Assembly (NCBI RefSeq): GCF_001855555.1
Contig: NZ_MKCT01000083.1
Span: 62,001 to 126,000, forward strand
Direction: 5' to 3'
DNA length: 64,000 bases
Source: Chromobacterium sphagni
Lineage (GTDB): Bacteria; Pseudomonadota; Gammaproteobacteria; Burkholderiales; Chromobacteriaceae
Shown here: positions 25,986-33,899 of the stretch, in pieces
Position numbering within the stretch: position 1 is the first letter of the stretch
How the letters are laid out: each line of letters begins with the position of its first letter
Made by a program: the position numbers and the translations under genes
The notes under the pieces: model-generated
Databases searched by the model: none
Told to the model about the DNA's origin: nothing
The model's input: only the letters and a program-made list of their open reading frames with translations

Positions 25986-27329
25986 ATGAACCCCCAAACC
26001 ACCCGCACCCCTTTTGAGCTTGCCGACCTCGATCTGCGCGCGCACTGGATGCCGTTTACCGCCAACCGCAATTTCCAGCAGGATCCGCGCCTGATCGTCG
26101 CCGGCGAGGGAAACTACCTGACCGACGCCGACGGCCGGCGGATTTTCGACAGCCTGTCCGGCCTGTGGTGCTGCGGCGCCGGCCACAGCCGCCAGGAGAT
26201 CGCAGAAGCGGCCTACCGCCAGCTGTCGACGCTGGACTACTCGCCGGGTTTCCAGTTCGGCCACCCGCTGTCGTTCAAGCTGGCGCAGCGCATCGCCGGC
26301 ATGGCGCCGGCCGGACTGGATCATGTGTTCTTCACCAATTCCGGATCGGAATGCGCCGACACCGCGGTGAAGATGGCGCGCGCCTACTGGCGGCTGAAGG
26401 GCCAGGCCTCCAAGACCAAGCTGATAGGCCGCGCCCGCGGCTACCATGGTGTCAACATCGCCGGCACCAGCCTCGGGGGCATCAACGGCAACCGCAAGCT
26501 GTACGGCCCGCTGATGGATGCCGACCACCTGCCGCACACGCTGCTGCCGGCCAACGCCTTCAGCCGCGGCCTGCCGGAAAACGGCGCGGAGCTGGCCGAC
26601 GACCTGTTGCGGCTGATCGAGCTGCACGATGCCAGCAATATCGCCGCCGTGATCGTGGAGCCGATGGCGGGCTCCGCCGGGGTGATCGTGCCGCCGCAGG
26701 GCTATCTCAAGCGGCTGCGCGAAATCTGCGACCAGCACGGCATCCTGCTGATCTTCGATGAAGTCATCACCGGCTTCGGCCGAACCGGCGCGCTGTTCGG
26801 CGCCGACTATTTCGGCGTGACGCCGGACATCATGAACCTGGCCAAGCAGCTGACCAACGGCGCGTTGCCTATGGGCGCGGTGGTGGCTAGCGGCGAGATA
26901 TACGACACCTTCATGGCGCAGCGCACGCCGGAATACGCGGTGGAGTTCACCCATGGCTACACCTATTCCGCCCATCCGGTGGCTTGCGCCGCGGCGCTGG
27001 CGGCGCTGGACCTGCTGGAAAACGAAAACCTGGTGGCGCGCGCGGCGGAACTCGCGCCGCATTTCGAGCGCGGCATCCATGGCCTGAAGGGCTTGCCGCA
27101 GGTCGCCGACATCCGCAACTGCGGCCTGGCCGGCGCCATCCAGCTGGCCGCGCGCGACGGCGACGCCATCGCGCGGCCGTTCGAGGCGGCGATGCATTTG
27201 TGGCGCAAGGGCTTCTATGTGCGCTGCGGCGGCGATGCGCTGCAGTTCGGCCCGCCTTTCACCGCCACGCCGCGGGAGCTGGACAGCCTGTTCGACGCGG
27301 TAGGCGAAGCCATCCGTCAGTTGGGCTGA
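25986..27329 (+). CDS. bauA: Beta-alanine--pyruvate transaminase (class III, omega-type)
   Basis: A 447-residue class III aminotransferase. LRAHWMPFTANRNFQQDPRL, SLSGLWCCGAGHSRQEI, QLSTLDYSPGFQFGHPLSF and FFTNSGSECADTAVKMARAY are near-identical in style to Pseudomonas beta-alanine:pyruvate aminotransferase. The cofactor aspartate is in LLIFDEVITGFGRTGALFG and the Schiff-base lysine in IMNLAKQLTNGALPMGAV. It converts beta-alanine and pyruvate to malonate semialdehyde and alanine. The malonate-semialdehyde dehydrogenase gene follows after 42 nt, completing the pathway. It differs from the well-known C. violaceum omega-transaminase used in biocatalysis. The ribosome-binding site is weak. Confidence 0.93.
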   Translation: MNPQTTRTPFELADLDLRAHWMPFTANRNFQQDPRLIVAGEGNYLTDADGRRIFDSLSGLWCCGAGHSRQEIAEAAYRQLSTLDYSPGFQFGHPLSFKLAQRIAGMAPAGLDHVFFTNSGSECADTAVKMARAYWRLKGQASKTKLIGRARGYHGVNIAGTSLGGINGNRKLYGPLMDADHLPHTLLPANAFSRGLPENGAELADDLLRLIELHDASNIAAVIVEPMAGSAGVIVPPQGYLKRLREICDQHGILLIFDEVITGFGRTGALFGADYFGVTPDIMNLAKQLTNGALPMGAVVASGEIYDTFMAQRTPEYAVEFTHGYTYSAHPVACAAALAALDLLENENLVARAAELAPHFERGIHGLKGLPQVADIRNCGLAGAIQLAARDGDAIARPFEAAMHLWRKGFYVRCGGDALQFGPPFTATPRELDSLFDAVGEAIRQLG

Positions 27330-27371
27330 GCGAGCCATTCCCTGAATACCCGTTTCTGAAAGACAAGCACC

Positions 27372-28865
27372 ATGAGCACACTGAAACATCTGATCGACGG
27401 CGAACTGCAAGGCGGCGGCAGCCGCGCCGCGCCGGTCTACAACCCTTCCACCGGCGAAATCATCCACCAACTGGCGCTGGCCGACGCCGGCACCGTGGCG
27501 CAGGCCATCGCCGCCGCCCAGGTGGCCTTCCCGGCCTGGCGCAACACTCCGGCGGCCAAGCGCGCCCAGGTCCTGTTCCGCTTCAAGCAGCTGCTGGAGC
27601 GGGACGAGCGGGAAATCGCCGCGCTGATCAGCCGGGAACACGGCAAGACGCTGGAGGACGCGGCCGGCGAACTGAAGCGCGGCATCGAGAACGTGGAGTA
27701 CGCCTGCGCCGCGCCGGACATCCTCAAGGGCGAGTACAGCCGCAATGTCGGCCCCAGCATCGACGCCTGGAGCGATTCCCAGCCCTTGGGCGTGGTGGCA
27801 GGCATCACCCCGTTCAACTTCCCGGCGATGGTGCCGCTGTGGATGTACCCGCTGGCCATCGCCTGCGGCAACACCTTCATTCTCAAGCCGTCGGAGCGCG
27901 ACCCCAGCTCGACGCTGCACATCGCCCGCCTGCTGCACGAAGCCGGCCTGCCCAAGGGCGTGCTCAACGTGGTGCACGGCGACAAGGAAGCGGTGGACGC
28001 GCTGCTGGCCTCGCCGGAAATCAAGGCGATCAGCTTTGTCGGCTCCACGCCGGTGGCCGAGTATATCTACGCCGAAGGCGGCAGGCGCGGCAAGCGGGTG
28101 CAGGCCTTGGGCGGCGCCAAGAACCACGCGGTGATCCTGTCGGACGCCGATCTGGACAACGCCGCCAGCGCGCTGATGGGAGCGGCCTATGGTTCCTGCG
28201 GCGAGCGCTGCATGGCCATTTCCGTGGCGGTGTGCGTAGGGGAGCAGACGGCGGACGCCTTGGTGGCGCGGCTGCTTCCCCAGATCAAGGCCTTGAAGGT
28301 GGGGCCGGGCACCTCGCCGGGCCTGGACATGGGGCCGCTGGTGACGCGCGCCCACCTGGACAAGGTAAGCGGCTATGTCGCGGACGGGGTCGCCGCCGGA
28401 GCCAAGCTGCTTGTGGACGGCCGCGGCATCCGGGTGGCGGGCCATGAGGACGGCTTCTTCCTGGGCGGCTGCCTGTTCGACCATGTCACGCCGGACATGC
28501 GCATCTACCGCGAAGAAATCTTCGGGCCGGTGCTGTGCGTGCTGCGGGTGGGCAGCCTGCAGCAGGCCATCGCGCTGATCAACGCCCACGAGTACGGCAA
28601 CGGCACCTGCCTCTTCACCCGCGACGGCGAGGCGGCGCGGCGGTTCGCCGATGAGATAGAGGTGGGCATGGTGGGCATCAACGTGCCGCTGCCGGTGCCG
28701 GTGGCCTACCACAGCTTCGGCGGCTGGAAACGGTCGCTGTTCGGCGACTTGCACGCCTACGGCCCGGACGGCGTGCGCTTCTACACCCGGCGCAAGGCGG
28801 TGACCCAGCGCTGGCCGCAAAGCGCCAGCCGCGAGGCCTCGCAGTTCGCCTTCCCCAGCCTGTAA
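27372..28865 (+). CDS. mmsA: CoA-acylating (methyl)malonate-semialdehyde dehydrogenase
   Basis: A 497-residue aldehyde dehydrogenase of the CoA-dependent MMSDH group. GVVAGITPFNFPAMVPLWMY and FILKPSERDPSSTLH are typical of the group, and the catalytic cysteine is in YGSCGERCMAIS (GxCGxRCMA rather than the GQxCxA of hydrolytic ALDHs). It turns malonate semialdehyde from the upstream transaminase into acetyl-CoA and CO2. It is also called bauC or iolA in other organisms. The C-terminus FGGWKRSLFGDLHAYGPDGV matches the family. Confidence 0.94.
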   Translation: MSTLKHLIDGELQGGGSRAAPVYNPSTGEIIHQLALADAGTVAQAIAAAQVAFPAWRNTPAAKRAQVLFRFKQLLERDEREIAALISREHGKTLEDAAGELKRGIENVEYACAAPDILKGEYSRNVGPSIDAWSDSQPLGVVAGITPFNFPAMVPLWMYPLAIACGNTFILKPSERDPSSTLHIARLLHEAGLPKGVLNVVHGDKEAVDALLASPEIKAISFVGSTPVAEYIYAEGGRRGKRVQALGGAKNHAVILSDADLDNAASALMGAAYGSCGERCMAISVAVCVGEQTADALVARLLPQIKALKVGPGTSPGLDMGPLVTRAHLDKVSGYVADGVAAGAKLLVDGRGIRVAGHEDGFFLGGCLFDHVTPDMRIYREEIFGPVLCVLRVGSLQQAIALINAHEYGNGTCLFTRDGEAARRFADEIEVGMVGINVPLPVPVAYHSFGGWKRSLFGDLHAYGPDGVRFYTRRKAVTQRWPQSASREASQFAFPSL

Positions 28866-28873
28866 GCCTGAGA

Positions 28874-28894
28874 CCCCGCCCGCACCGGGCGGGG
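28874..28894 (+). terminator. GC-rich hairpin after the beta-alanine operon
   Basis: Arms CCCCGCCC and GGGCGGGG with a 5-nt loop, 8 nt after the dehydrogenase stop codon. There is no T run, so it may stall or protect the transcript end rather than act as a full intrinsic terminator. Confidence 0.55.
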
Positions 28895-28979
28895 CGACTT
28901 GCCTGCCAGTGTCATCTTGGGCTCCGGCGGAAGATAATCGCCAACTGTCCCTATCAGGCAAAAAACGCCAGCCGAACCG

Positions 28980-29564
28980 ATGCCCGACGCCACCCTGAAA
29001 GATTGCGAACCCATGCAGAAACAACACTGGCCGATCCGCCGCCTGAAGCCGCAGGACATCGCGCCGGATTGGCTGGACGGCTTCGAGCGGCGCCAGCTGG
29101 TGGACCTGGTGTACCGCGCCGCGCCCGGAGGCGGCAGGCTGGCGCTGGCGGAGCCCTTCGTCGACGACTGGTCGAATGAGGAGAGGCGCGGGCTGTGTCG
29201 GGAACTGGCGCGCATCGCCGCGCGCGGACTGGTGCTGGAGGCCAGGCTGCAAGGGCGGCTGGCCGGTTTCGCCGCCATCGCTCCCGAACGGCTGGGGCCG
29301 GAAGGCGACTATCTGCAGCTGACGGAGTTGCAGGTGGCGCGGAGCTGGCGCGGCCGGGGACTGGGCCGCGCGCTGCTGCAGGCCTGCGCCGCCGGCGGAC
29401 GGGAGCTGGGCGCAGGCAGGCTGTATGTCTCCTCGCATTCTGCGATAGAAACCGTGGCGTTCTACGAGCGCTGCGGCTGCGAGCCGGCGCGCTGGCTGCA
29501 TCCGGCCCAGTTGGAGCGGGAGCCGTTCGACTGGCAGATGGAACTGAGTCTGGCGCGGGATTGA
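28980..29564 (+). CDS. GNAT-family N-acetyltransferase
   Basis: A protein of up to 194 residues. The acetyl-CoA pyrophosphate loop is in ELQVARSWRGRGLGRALLQA, and VSSHSAIETVAFYERCGCEP is the motif-B/C region. The start is uncertain: neither the ATG at 28980 nor the one at 29013 has a clear ribosome-binding site. The N-terminal half (FERRQLVDLVYRAAPGGGRL) resembles GNATs with a short extra helical region. It stands alone; the substrate is unknown. Confidence 0.82.
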   Translation: MPDATLKDCEPMQKQHWPIRRLKPQDIAPDWLDGFERRQLVDLVYRAAPGGGRLALAEPFVDDWSNEERRGLCRELARIAARGLVLEARLQGRLAGFAAIAPERLGPEGDYLQLTELQVARSWRGRGLGRALLQACAAGGRELGAGRLYVSSHSAIETVAFYERCGCEPARWLHPAQLEREPFDWQMELSLARD

Positions 29565-29646
29565 GCGCGGCCGCCCGGCGGCAAGGCCATGCCGGTGTGC
29601 TACGGCGGGGTGGTTCCCTGATGTCTTCCCGCGACAAGGAGCCGCC

Positions 29647-29960
29647 ATGTCCCACACCATATGTCTGCACCGCGTGCTGCGCGCGCCGCCCGAACGGATC
29701 TACCGCGCTTTTCTCCTGCCGGCGCCTAGCTGGAGCTGGTGGCGGGCGAACGCATCCGCTACGCCAACAGCTTCGACGATCCTGATCTGTCCGGCAGCAT
29801 GACCGCCACCGTCATGCTGACGCCAGCATCGTGCGGCGCCGAGCTTGGCATCGTGCAGGAGGGGATTCCGGACGCGATTCCGGCAGAGTAGTGCTAGCTG
29901 GGCTGGCAGCAGTCGCTGTGCCAGTTGGCGGCGCTGGCGGAGCCGGACATCCCGGGCTGA
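29647..29960 (+). pseudogene. SRPBCC/AHSA1-family protein, degraded
   Basis: A good ribosome-binding site (AAGGAG) and an intact start (MSHTICLHRVLRAPPERIYR) lead into RAFL. The next 50 or so residues normally present are missing and the frame changes near 29712-29730. The second frame reads LELVAGERIRYANSFDDPDL, later CGAELGIVQEGIPDAIPAE, then two in-frame TAG codons at 29889-29891 and 29895-29897, then LGWQQSLCQLAALAEPDIPG to the TGA at 29960. An internal deletion, a frame change and two nonsense codons show an old inactivated gene. The family binds hydrophobic ligands or acts with Hsp90. Confidence 0.88.
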
Positions 29961-29970
29961 GGCGGGCGGG

Positions 29971-29996
29971 AAAAAGCCGGGCATGGCGCCCGGCTT
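29971..29996 (-). terminator. Rho-independent terminator of the chitinase gene
   Basis: On the minus strand arms AAGCCGGGC and GCCCGGCTT with a 5-nt loop are followed by TTT. It begins about 18 nt after the chitinase stop codon. Confidence 0.8.
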
Positions 29997-30014
29997 CGTC
30001 GTTGCGCGGCGCGC

Positions 30015-31361
30015 TCAGTTGGCCGGCGCCCACGGGGCGCCGGCGCTGGGCACATTGCCCTGCGTCCACCACTTGGCGCAGTACTTGCCGCCCTGGTAGC
30101 TGACGCAAGCGCCGCCGGAGTAGGCCGTGCTGGCCGACCACGCTTGCAGGCCGCCGCCTTGCTGCTGCCATACCGCCGCCTGGCCCGGGGTATCGCCCTG
30201 GGTCCACCATTGCGCCTTCCAGCTGGCGCCGGCGTAGCTCACGGTATTGCCGGCGTTGTAGACCTGGCCGGTCGACCAAGGCTGGCCGTTGACCGGGCCG
30301 CCGCCGCCGGTGTCGCCGCCGCCGTAGCTGGGGTCCTGGGTGACGCCGCTGCCCCAGTGGTCCTTGAAGCCCTTGAACACATTGCTGAAGGCGTAAGGCA
30401 TCTGCACGATGCCGGAACACTGCGCGTCGACATAGTGGCCGTTGTTGGGGCAAGACTTGTCGCGGCTGATCGACCACATCGACAGCAGGCCGATGCCGTT
30501 GCTGTTGGCCATGCCGTAGAGATCGCTGGCGTTGGCCACGGTGAAGGTTTCCGGCTGGGTGTCGTTCAGGCCCACCATAGGCGTCACGCCCACCTTTTGC
30601 CACAGCTGGGCGTCGGTCAGCGTCTGGCCGTGCGCCTTGTAGGCGGCGTCCAGCTGGGTGTACAAGGCCTGCGCCGCCTGCTTGGCCGCCAAACCCATGT
30701 TCGGATTGTTCTGGCCGTAGTCCATCGCCATGATGTTGACCGCGTCCAGCGCCACGCCGTTGCCCAGCGCCGAGTTCAGCACGTTCTGGCCGTCCTGGGT
30801 CAGGCCGAAGGGCATGGCCGGCAGGGTCAGCGACACATGCAGCGTCTTGCCCTTGGCCTTGTAGCTCTTCTGCAGCGCCGCCACTACCGAGAAGTTGCGC
30901 TGATTGGCGGCGGCGTCGGTCTGAGCTCCGCCTTCGATATCGAAATCGATGCGGCTCAGTTGATAGGTGTCCAGCACGGTCTGGTAGGCCGCCTGCAGGC
31001 TGGCGTTGTTGGTGCAGGCCTGTTGCAGCGGGGTGCCGTTGGCGCCGCCGAAGGACACCATCACTTCGCCGCCCTTGGCGCGGAAGTTGTCGATGCCGCT
31101 CTTGATGGCCGAGAGCTGCTGGTCGGCTGCGCTGCCGGGAATGGCGAGCACGCCGCCCCATGATGGACTGCAACCGCCCTTGGCGACGACGAAGGCCAGC
31201 GTGAACTGCTGGATGCCCTGGTTGACGCCTATCTTGTCTATCTGCGGCGTCGGCCACAGGGTGACGTCGACATAGGGGGCGAACGCGCGGGCTTGCGCGC
31301 CGGGGCTGGCAAGGGCCGCCAGCGCGGCGGCCAGGGTGGTGATAGAGGCTAGGGTTTTCAT
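30015..31361 (-). CDS. Secreted GH18 chitinase with two chitin-binding modules
   Basis: A 448-residue secreted enzyme. Residues 1-25 are a Sec signal peptide ending AQA. The catalytic domain (about 26-335) has the GH18 motif SRIDFDIEGG at 136-145 with catalytic Glu143, and MVSFGGANGT as the second conserved strand. A glycine-rich linker (SYGGGDTGGGGPVNG) leads to two consecutive CBM5/12 chitin-binding modules: GQPWSTGQVYNAGNTVSYAG and LQAWSASTAYSGGACVSYQG, each with a WWTQG aromatic patch. Start at 31361 has GGAGG 9 nt upstream. Chitinases are quorum-sensing targets in Chromobacterium, but no good lux box is seen here; a 24-nt palindrome lies about 72 nt upstream. Confidence 0.95.
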   Translation of the reverse strand: MKTLASITTLAAALAALASPGAQARAFAPYVDVTLWPTPQIDKIGVNQGIQQFTLAFVVAKGGCSPSWGGVLAIPGSAADQQLSAIKSGIDNFRAKGGEVMVSFGGANGTPLQQACTNNASLQAAYQTVLDTYQLSRIDFDIEGGAQTDAAANQRNFSVVAALQKSYKAKGKTLHVSLTLPAMPFGLTQDGQNVLNSALGNGVALDAVNIMAMDYGQNNPNMGLAAKQAAQALYTQLDAAYKAHGQTLTDAQLWQKVGVTPMVGLNDTQPETFTVANASDLYGMANSNGIGLLSMWSISRDKSCPNNGHYVDAQCSGIVQMPYAFSNVFKGFKDHWGSGVTQDPSYGGGDTGGGGPVNGQPWSTGQVYNAGNTVSYAGASWKAQWWTQGDTPGQAAVWQQQGGGLQAWSASTAYSGGACVSYQGGKYCAKWWTQGNVPSAGAPWAPAN

Positions 31362-31432
31362 CACGAATTTCCTCCGGCGGTGCGCAGCAAGCTCGGCATG
31401 GCGGCCTGGTTTGCGCAGTGAATGGTTTATAA

Positions 31433-31456
31433 ATTTGCCGACATTTGTCAGCAAAT
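31433..31456. promoter_or_regulatory. 24-nt palindrome upstream of the chitinase gene
   Basis: The left half is ATTTGCCGACAT and the right half TTGTCAGCAAAT; 10 of 12 base pairs are symmetric (one C/A mismatch and the central pair). It lies 72-95 nt before the ATG in AT-rich DNA, where an operator for a dimeric regulator would be expected. It shares CTGACAAAT on the minus strand with the candidate lux-type site at 4731 but does not fit that consensus. Confidence 0.6.
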
Positions 31457-31630
31457 GCTAAATATACCCATCTGGAGTAAAAACTCAATAGAAAACAGAT
31501 GCTATCTTTTGATGTGTCGCAAACCGTGCGCATCGGCTGCCGTATCGATAGATGCTGGCGGCAATCGGAGGACGTTCTGGGATGGGGGGCGGGCAGAAAG
31601 ACGGCAGGCGGCGCCTGCCGTCCATTCCGC

Positions 31631-32755
31631 TCAGTCCAGCGGCCAGGGCATGGACTTGGGCGGGGAGGGGGCGGCATCCGTTTCTGCGACGGCGGGCGCG
31701 ATGGCTACCGTATCGACTTCGCGCCACCACGGCGTCGCCTTGTCCGCGTGGGACGGTTCGACGGCTTCGCCCAGGCGGGGCATCAGCAATTGGACATTGC
31801 GCTGGGCGCTGAGGCTGAGCAAGGTTTCCGCCGGCTGGTCCCAGGCGTGCATCGCCAGATTGAAGGTGCCCCAGTGCACCGGCAGGAAGGCGCCGCCGCC
31901 CAGCAGGTCCAGCGCCTTCAGCGCATTGTCGGGGCCGAGGTGGATGTCGCCCCAGGCCGGGTGGTAGGCGCCGACTTCCAGCATTACCAGGTCGAACGCG
32001 CCCAGCCTGTCGCGGATGACGGCGAATTCGTCGGTGAGGCCGGTGTCGCCGCTGAAGAACACCGAGTGGCGAGGGGTGCGGATGGCCAGCGACGACCATA
32101 GCGTGGCGTTGCGGTCCTTCAGGCCGCGCCCGGAAAAGTGCTGCGACGGCGTTGCCGTTACGGTCAGGTCGGCAGTCGGGTGGCGGTAGCTTTCCCACCA
32201 GTCCAGCTCGGTGATACGCTGCGGCGCCACGCCGAAGGCCTCAAGGTGGGCGCCGACGCCCAGCGAAGTGACGAAGGGAACGTCGCGCTTGGCCAACTCG
32301 CGTATGGTCGGGTAGTCCAGGTGGTCGTAGTGGTCGTGCGAAACCAGCACCAGATCGATGGGCGGCATCTGGCGCAGTGGCACCGGCACCGGCTGGAAGC
32401 GCTTGGGCCCGGCCAGCCGGGAGGGCGAGGCGCGCGGCCCCCATACCGGATCGGTCAGCACCCGCAGGCCGTCTATCTCCAGCAATACCGTGGAATGCCC
32501 CAGCCAGGTGGCGCGCAGGCCGGAACCGGGCAGCTTGCGCCAATCGTCCAGGGGATTGTGCGCCGGCAGCGGCCCGCTTGGCACGCGGCGGTCGCCGCCG
32601 CAGAGGAAGTCGCGCAGCGAGGGCATCTGGACATTGGGGTCGCGCAGACCGGGCGCGATCGGGTGCAGATTGCGAAAGCCCTTGTCCGTCCAGAGAGGGG
32701 AGGACTTCATTCTTTCCAGGCGCAGGCCTGCGGGTTTTTTGCCAAGCGATTTCAT
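31631..32755 (-). CDS. Metallo-beta-lactamase-fold hydrolase (UlaG/NAPE-PLD-like)
   Basis: A 374-residue cytosolic-looking hydrolase. The metal-binding motif SHDHYDHL is at residues 139-146, preceded by TWLGHSTVLLEIDGLRVLTD, the characteristic opening of the UlaG / NAPE-phospholipase D branch. FSGDTGLTDEFAVIRDRLG and FLPVHWGTFNLAMHAWDQPA hold later metal ligands. No signal peptide is seen. Start is set at 32755, where family sequence begins; in-frame ATGs at 32848 and 32878 lie upstream. The substrate is unknown; members act on phosphodiesters or lactones. Confidence 0.88.
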   Translation of the reverse strand: MKSLGKKPAGLRLERMKSSPLWTDKGFRNLHPIAPGLRDPNVQMPSLRDFLCGGDRRVPSGPLPAHNPLDDWRKLPGSGLRATWLGHSTVLLEIDGLRVLTDPVWGPRASPSRLAGPKRFQPVPVPLRQMPPIDLVLVSHDHYDHLDYPTIRELAKRDVPFVTSLGVGAHLEAFGVAPQRITELDWWESYRHPTADLTVTATPSQHFSGRGLKDRNATLWSSLAIRTPRHSVFFSGDTGLTDEFAVIRDRLGAFDLVMLEVGAYHPAWGDIHLGPDNALKALDLLGGGAFLPVHWGTFNLAMHAWDQPAETLLSLSAQRNVQLLMPRLGEAVEPSHADKATPWWREVDTVAIAPAVAETDAAPSPPKSMPWPLD

Positions 32756-33275
32756 TCCGTTCTCGCCAGTTCTCGCCGCGTGGGCGGGGTGAAAAAAGGT
32801 CAGCCGGTCCGCGACGCCGAGCCGGAATCTGTCCTCTTCAATATCCATACTAGTTGAGGCTGATCGGGCGAGAGTCAAGTCCGTCGTCTGTTTGCCCTGC
32901 GATGCCGGTTTCCAATCTGCCGGCTTGTCGTTGGATTGCCATGAATTCCATTTGGCATTTTTATGGTGATGGCGGCGAAGAAAGACGCTGGATGATTTTC
33001 ATTGCGGTGAATGGCATTCCGAATATTTTCTTTTGGGTTCGACGCGGTATTTCTAATCAAGTGTTTGTTTTTATATGTAATCCGCCGGTTTTAGCTGTCT
33101 TGCAGTGCGGGGGACGCTTGCCTACAATCAAAGCCGGATTGGAATTGCTGAATAGCCGCTGGGCATTTTTTATTGCCGAAATAATGGCGGAAGAGTCGGG
33201 TTGGCAATGGTTGTGGCTTGATTTGCATTGAGATTGAATGGCGGGGGCTATGGGCCAAATGGAAGGAATCGCATC
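32756..33275. other. AT-rich intergenic stretch before the L,D-transpeptidase-like gene
   Basis: About 520 nt. The part at 32930-33230 is distinctly AT-rich against the local background. A plus-strand frame (32854-33231) is open, but its product has no recognisable domain and no ribosome-binding site, so it is not called. The stretch probably holds the promoters of the divergent hydrolase and L,D-transpeptidase-like genes. I see no clear -10/-35 pair. Confidence 0.5.
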
Positions 33276-33836
33276 GTGAATGCGATAGAAGAAATATTGC
33301 TGCACTTGTGCCGCAGCGAAGGGCTGCCGGATTCCGCCGTGCTGGATATGGTCGCCGTGCAAAAAAGCATGCATCCTCGAGCCAGCCTGATGTATTGGGC
33401 CGTGGTGGATTTTGCGCTGCCCTCCACCGAGGAGCGCCTGTTCGTATTCGATACGCTGGAAAACAGCACTCAGCGCTTTCTGGTGGCCCACGGTCGCGGC
33501 AAGGACGCCGACGCCAACCTGATGCGCGCCAACACCTTTTCCAACGAAGCCGGTTCCGACGCCTCCTGCCTGGGCGTGTGCCGGGCTTCGGAGACCTATT
33601 TCGGCAGCCAGGGTCTGTCGCTGTGGCTGGATGGACTGGAGCGCGGCAACGCCAATATGAGGCCGCGCAATATCGTCATGCATGGCGCGCCCTATGTTTC
33701 GCAGCAGTATATCCGCGAGCACGGCATATTGGGCCGCTCGGACGGCAGTCTGGCAGTGGACTTGCAGTACAGCACCGGGCTGATCAATATGTTGCAGGGC
33801 GGCTCCTATATCAACTGCATCTGCTCCCACCACTGA
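33276..33836 (+). CDS. L,D-transpeptidase (YkuD_2-type) homologue lacking catalytic Cys and signal peptide
   Basis: A 186-residue protein. VVDFALPSTEERLFVFDT, FLVAHGRGKDADAN, NTFSNEAGSDASCLG, SLWLDGLERGNANMRPRNIV and MHGAPYVSQQYIREHG follow the murein L,D-transpeptidase (YkuD_2) family block by block. The catalytic motif, normally GRSxGCPA, is here GRSDGSLA (residues 153-160), with Ser158 where the nucleophilic cysteine should be; H136 is kept. There is no export signal. Start is GTG at 33276 with GGAAGGA 8 nt upstream. Either a non-enzymatic peptidoglycan-like binder or a decaying gene; codons are otherwise intact. Confidence 0.82.
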   Translation: MNAIEEILLHLCRSEGLPDSAVLDMVAVQKSMHPRASLMYWAVVDFALPSTEERLFVFDTLENSTQRFLVAHGRGKDADANLMRANTFSNEAGSDASCLGVCRASETYFGSQGLSLWLDGLERGNANMRPRNIVMHGAPYVSQQYIREHGILGRSDGSLAVDLQYSTGLINMLQGGSYINCICSHH

Positions 33837-33855
33837 ACTCCGCCTTGCTCCGGAC

Positions 33856-33887
33856 AAAAAGGCCCTGGAAGTTTTCCAGGGCCTTTT
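33856..33887. terminator. Bidirectional rho-independent terminator
   Basis: Arms AAGGCCCTGGAA and TTCCAGGGCCTT around a GTT loop, flanked by A-run on the left and T-run on the right. It lies between two convergent genes (stops at 33836 and 33900) and can end transcripts in both directions. Confidence 0.92.
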
Positions 33888-33899
33888 CGCAGCCAGGCC

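Noticed and set aside
25932-29660. A 1242-codon open frame on the minus strand
   Set aside because: It lies antisense to the beta-alanine transaminase, the dehydrogenase and a GNAT gene, all with clear motifs. Its product is low-complexity (rich in A, G, R, Q, H) as expected from the mirror of high-GC codon use.
31433-31456. The chitinase upstream palindrome as a CviR lux box
   Set aside because: Only one half-site resembles the consensus; the centre and other half do not fit.
32854-33231. A 125-codon plus-strand frame before the L,D-transpeptidase-like gene
   Set aside because: No domain, no ribosome-binding site; it runs through AT-rich intergenic DNA.
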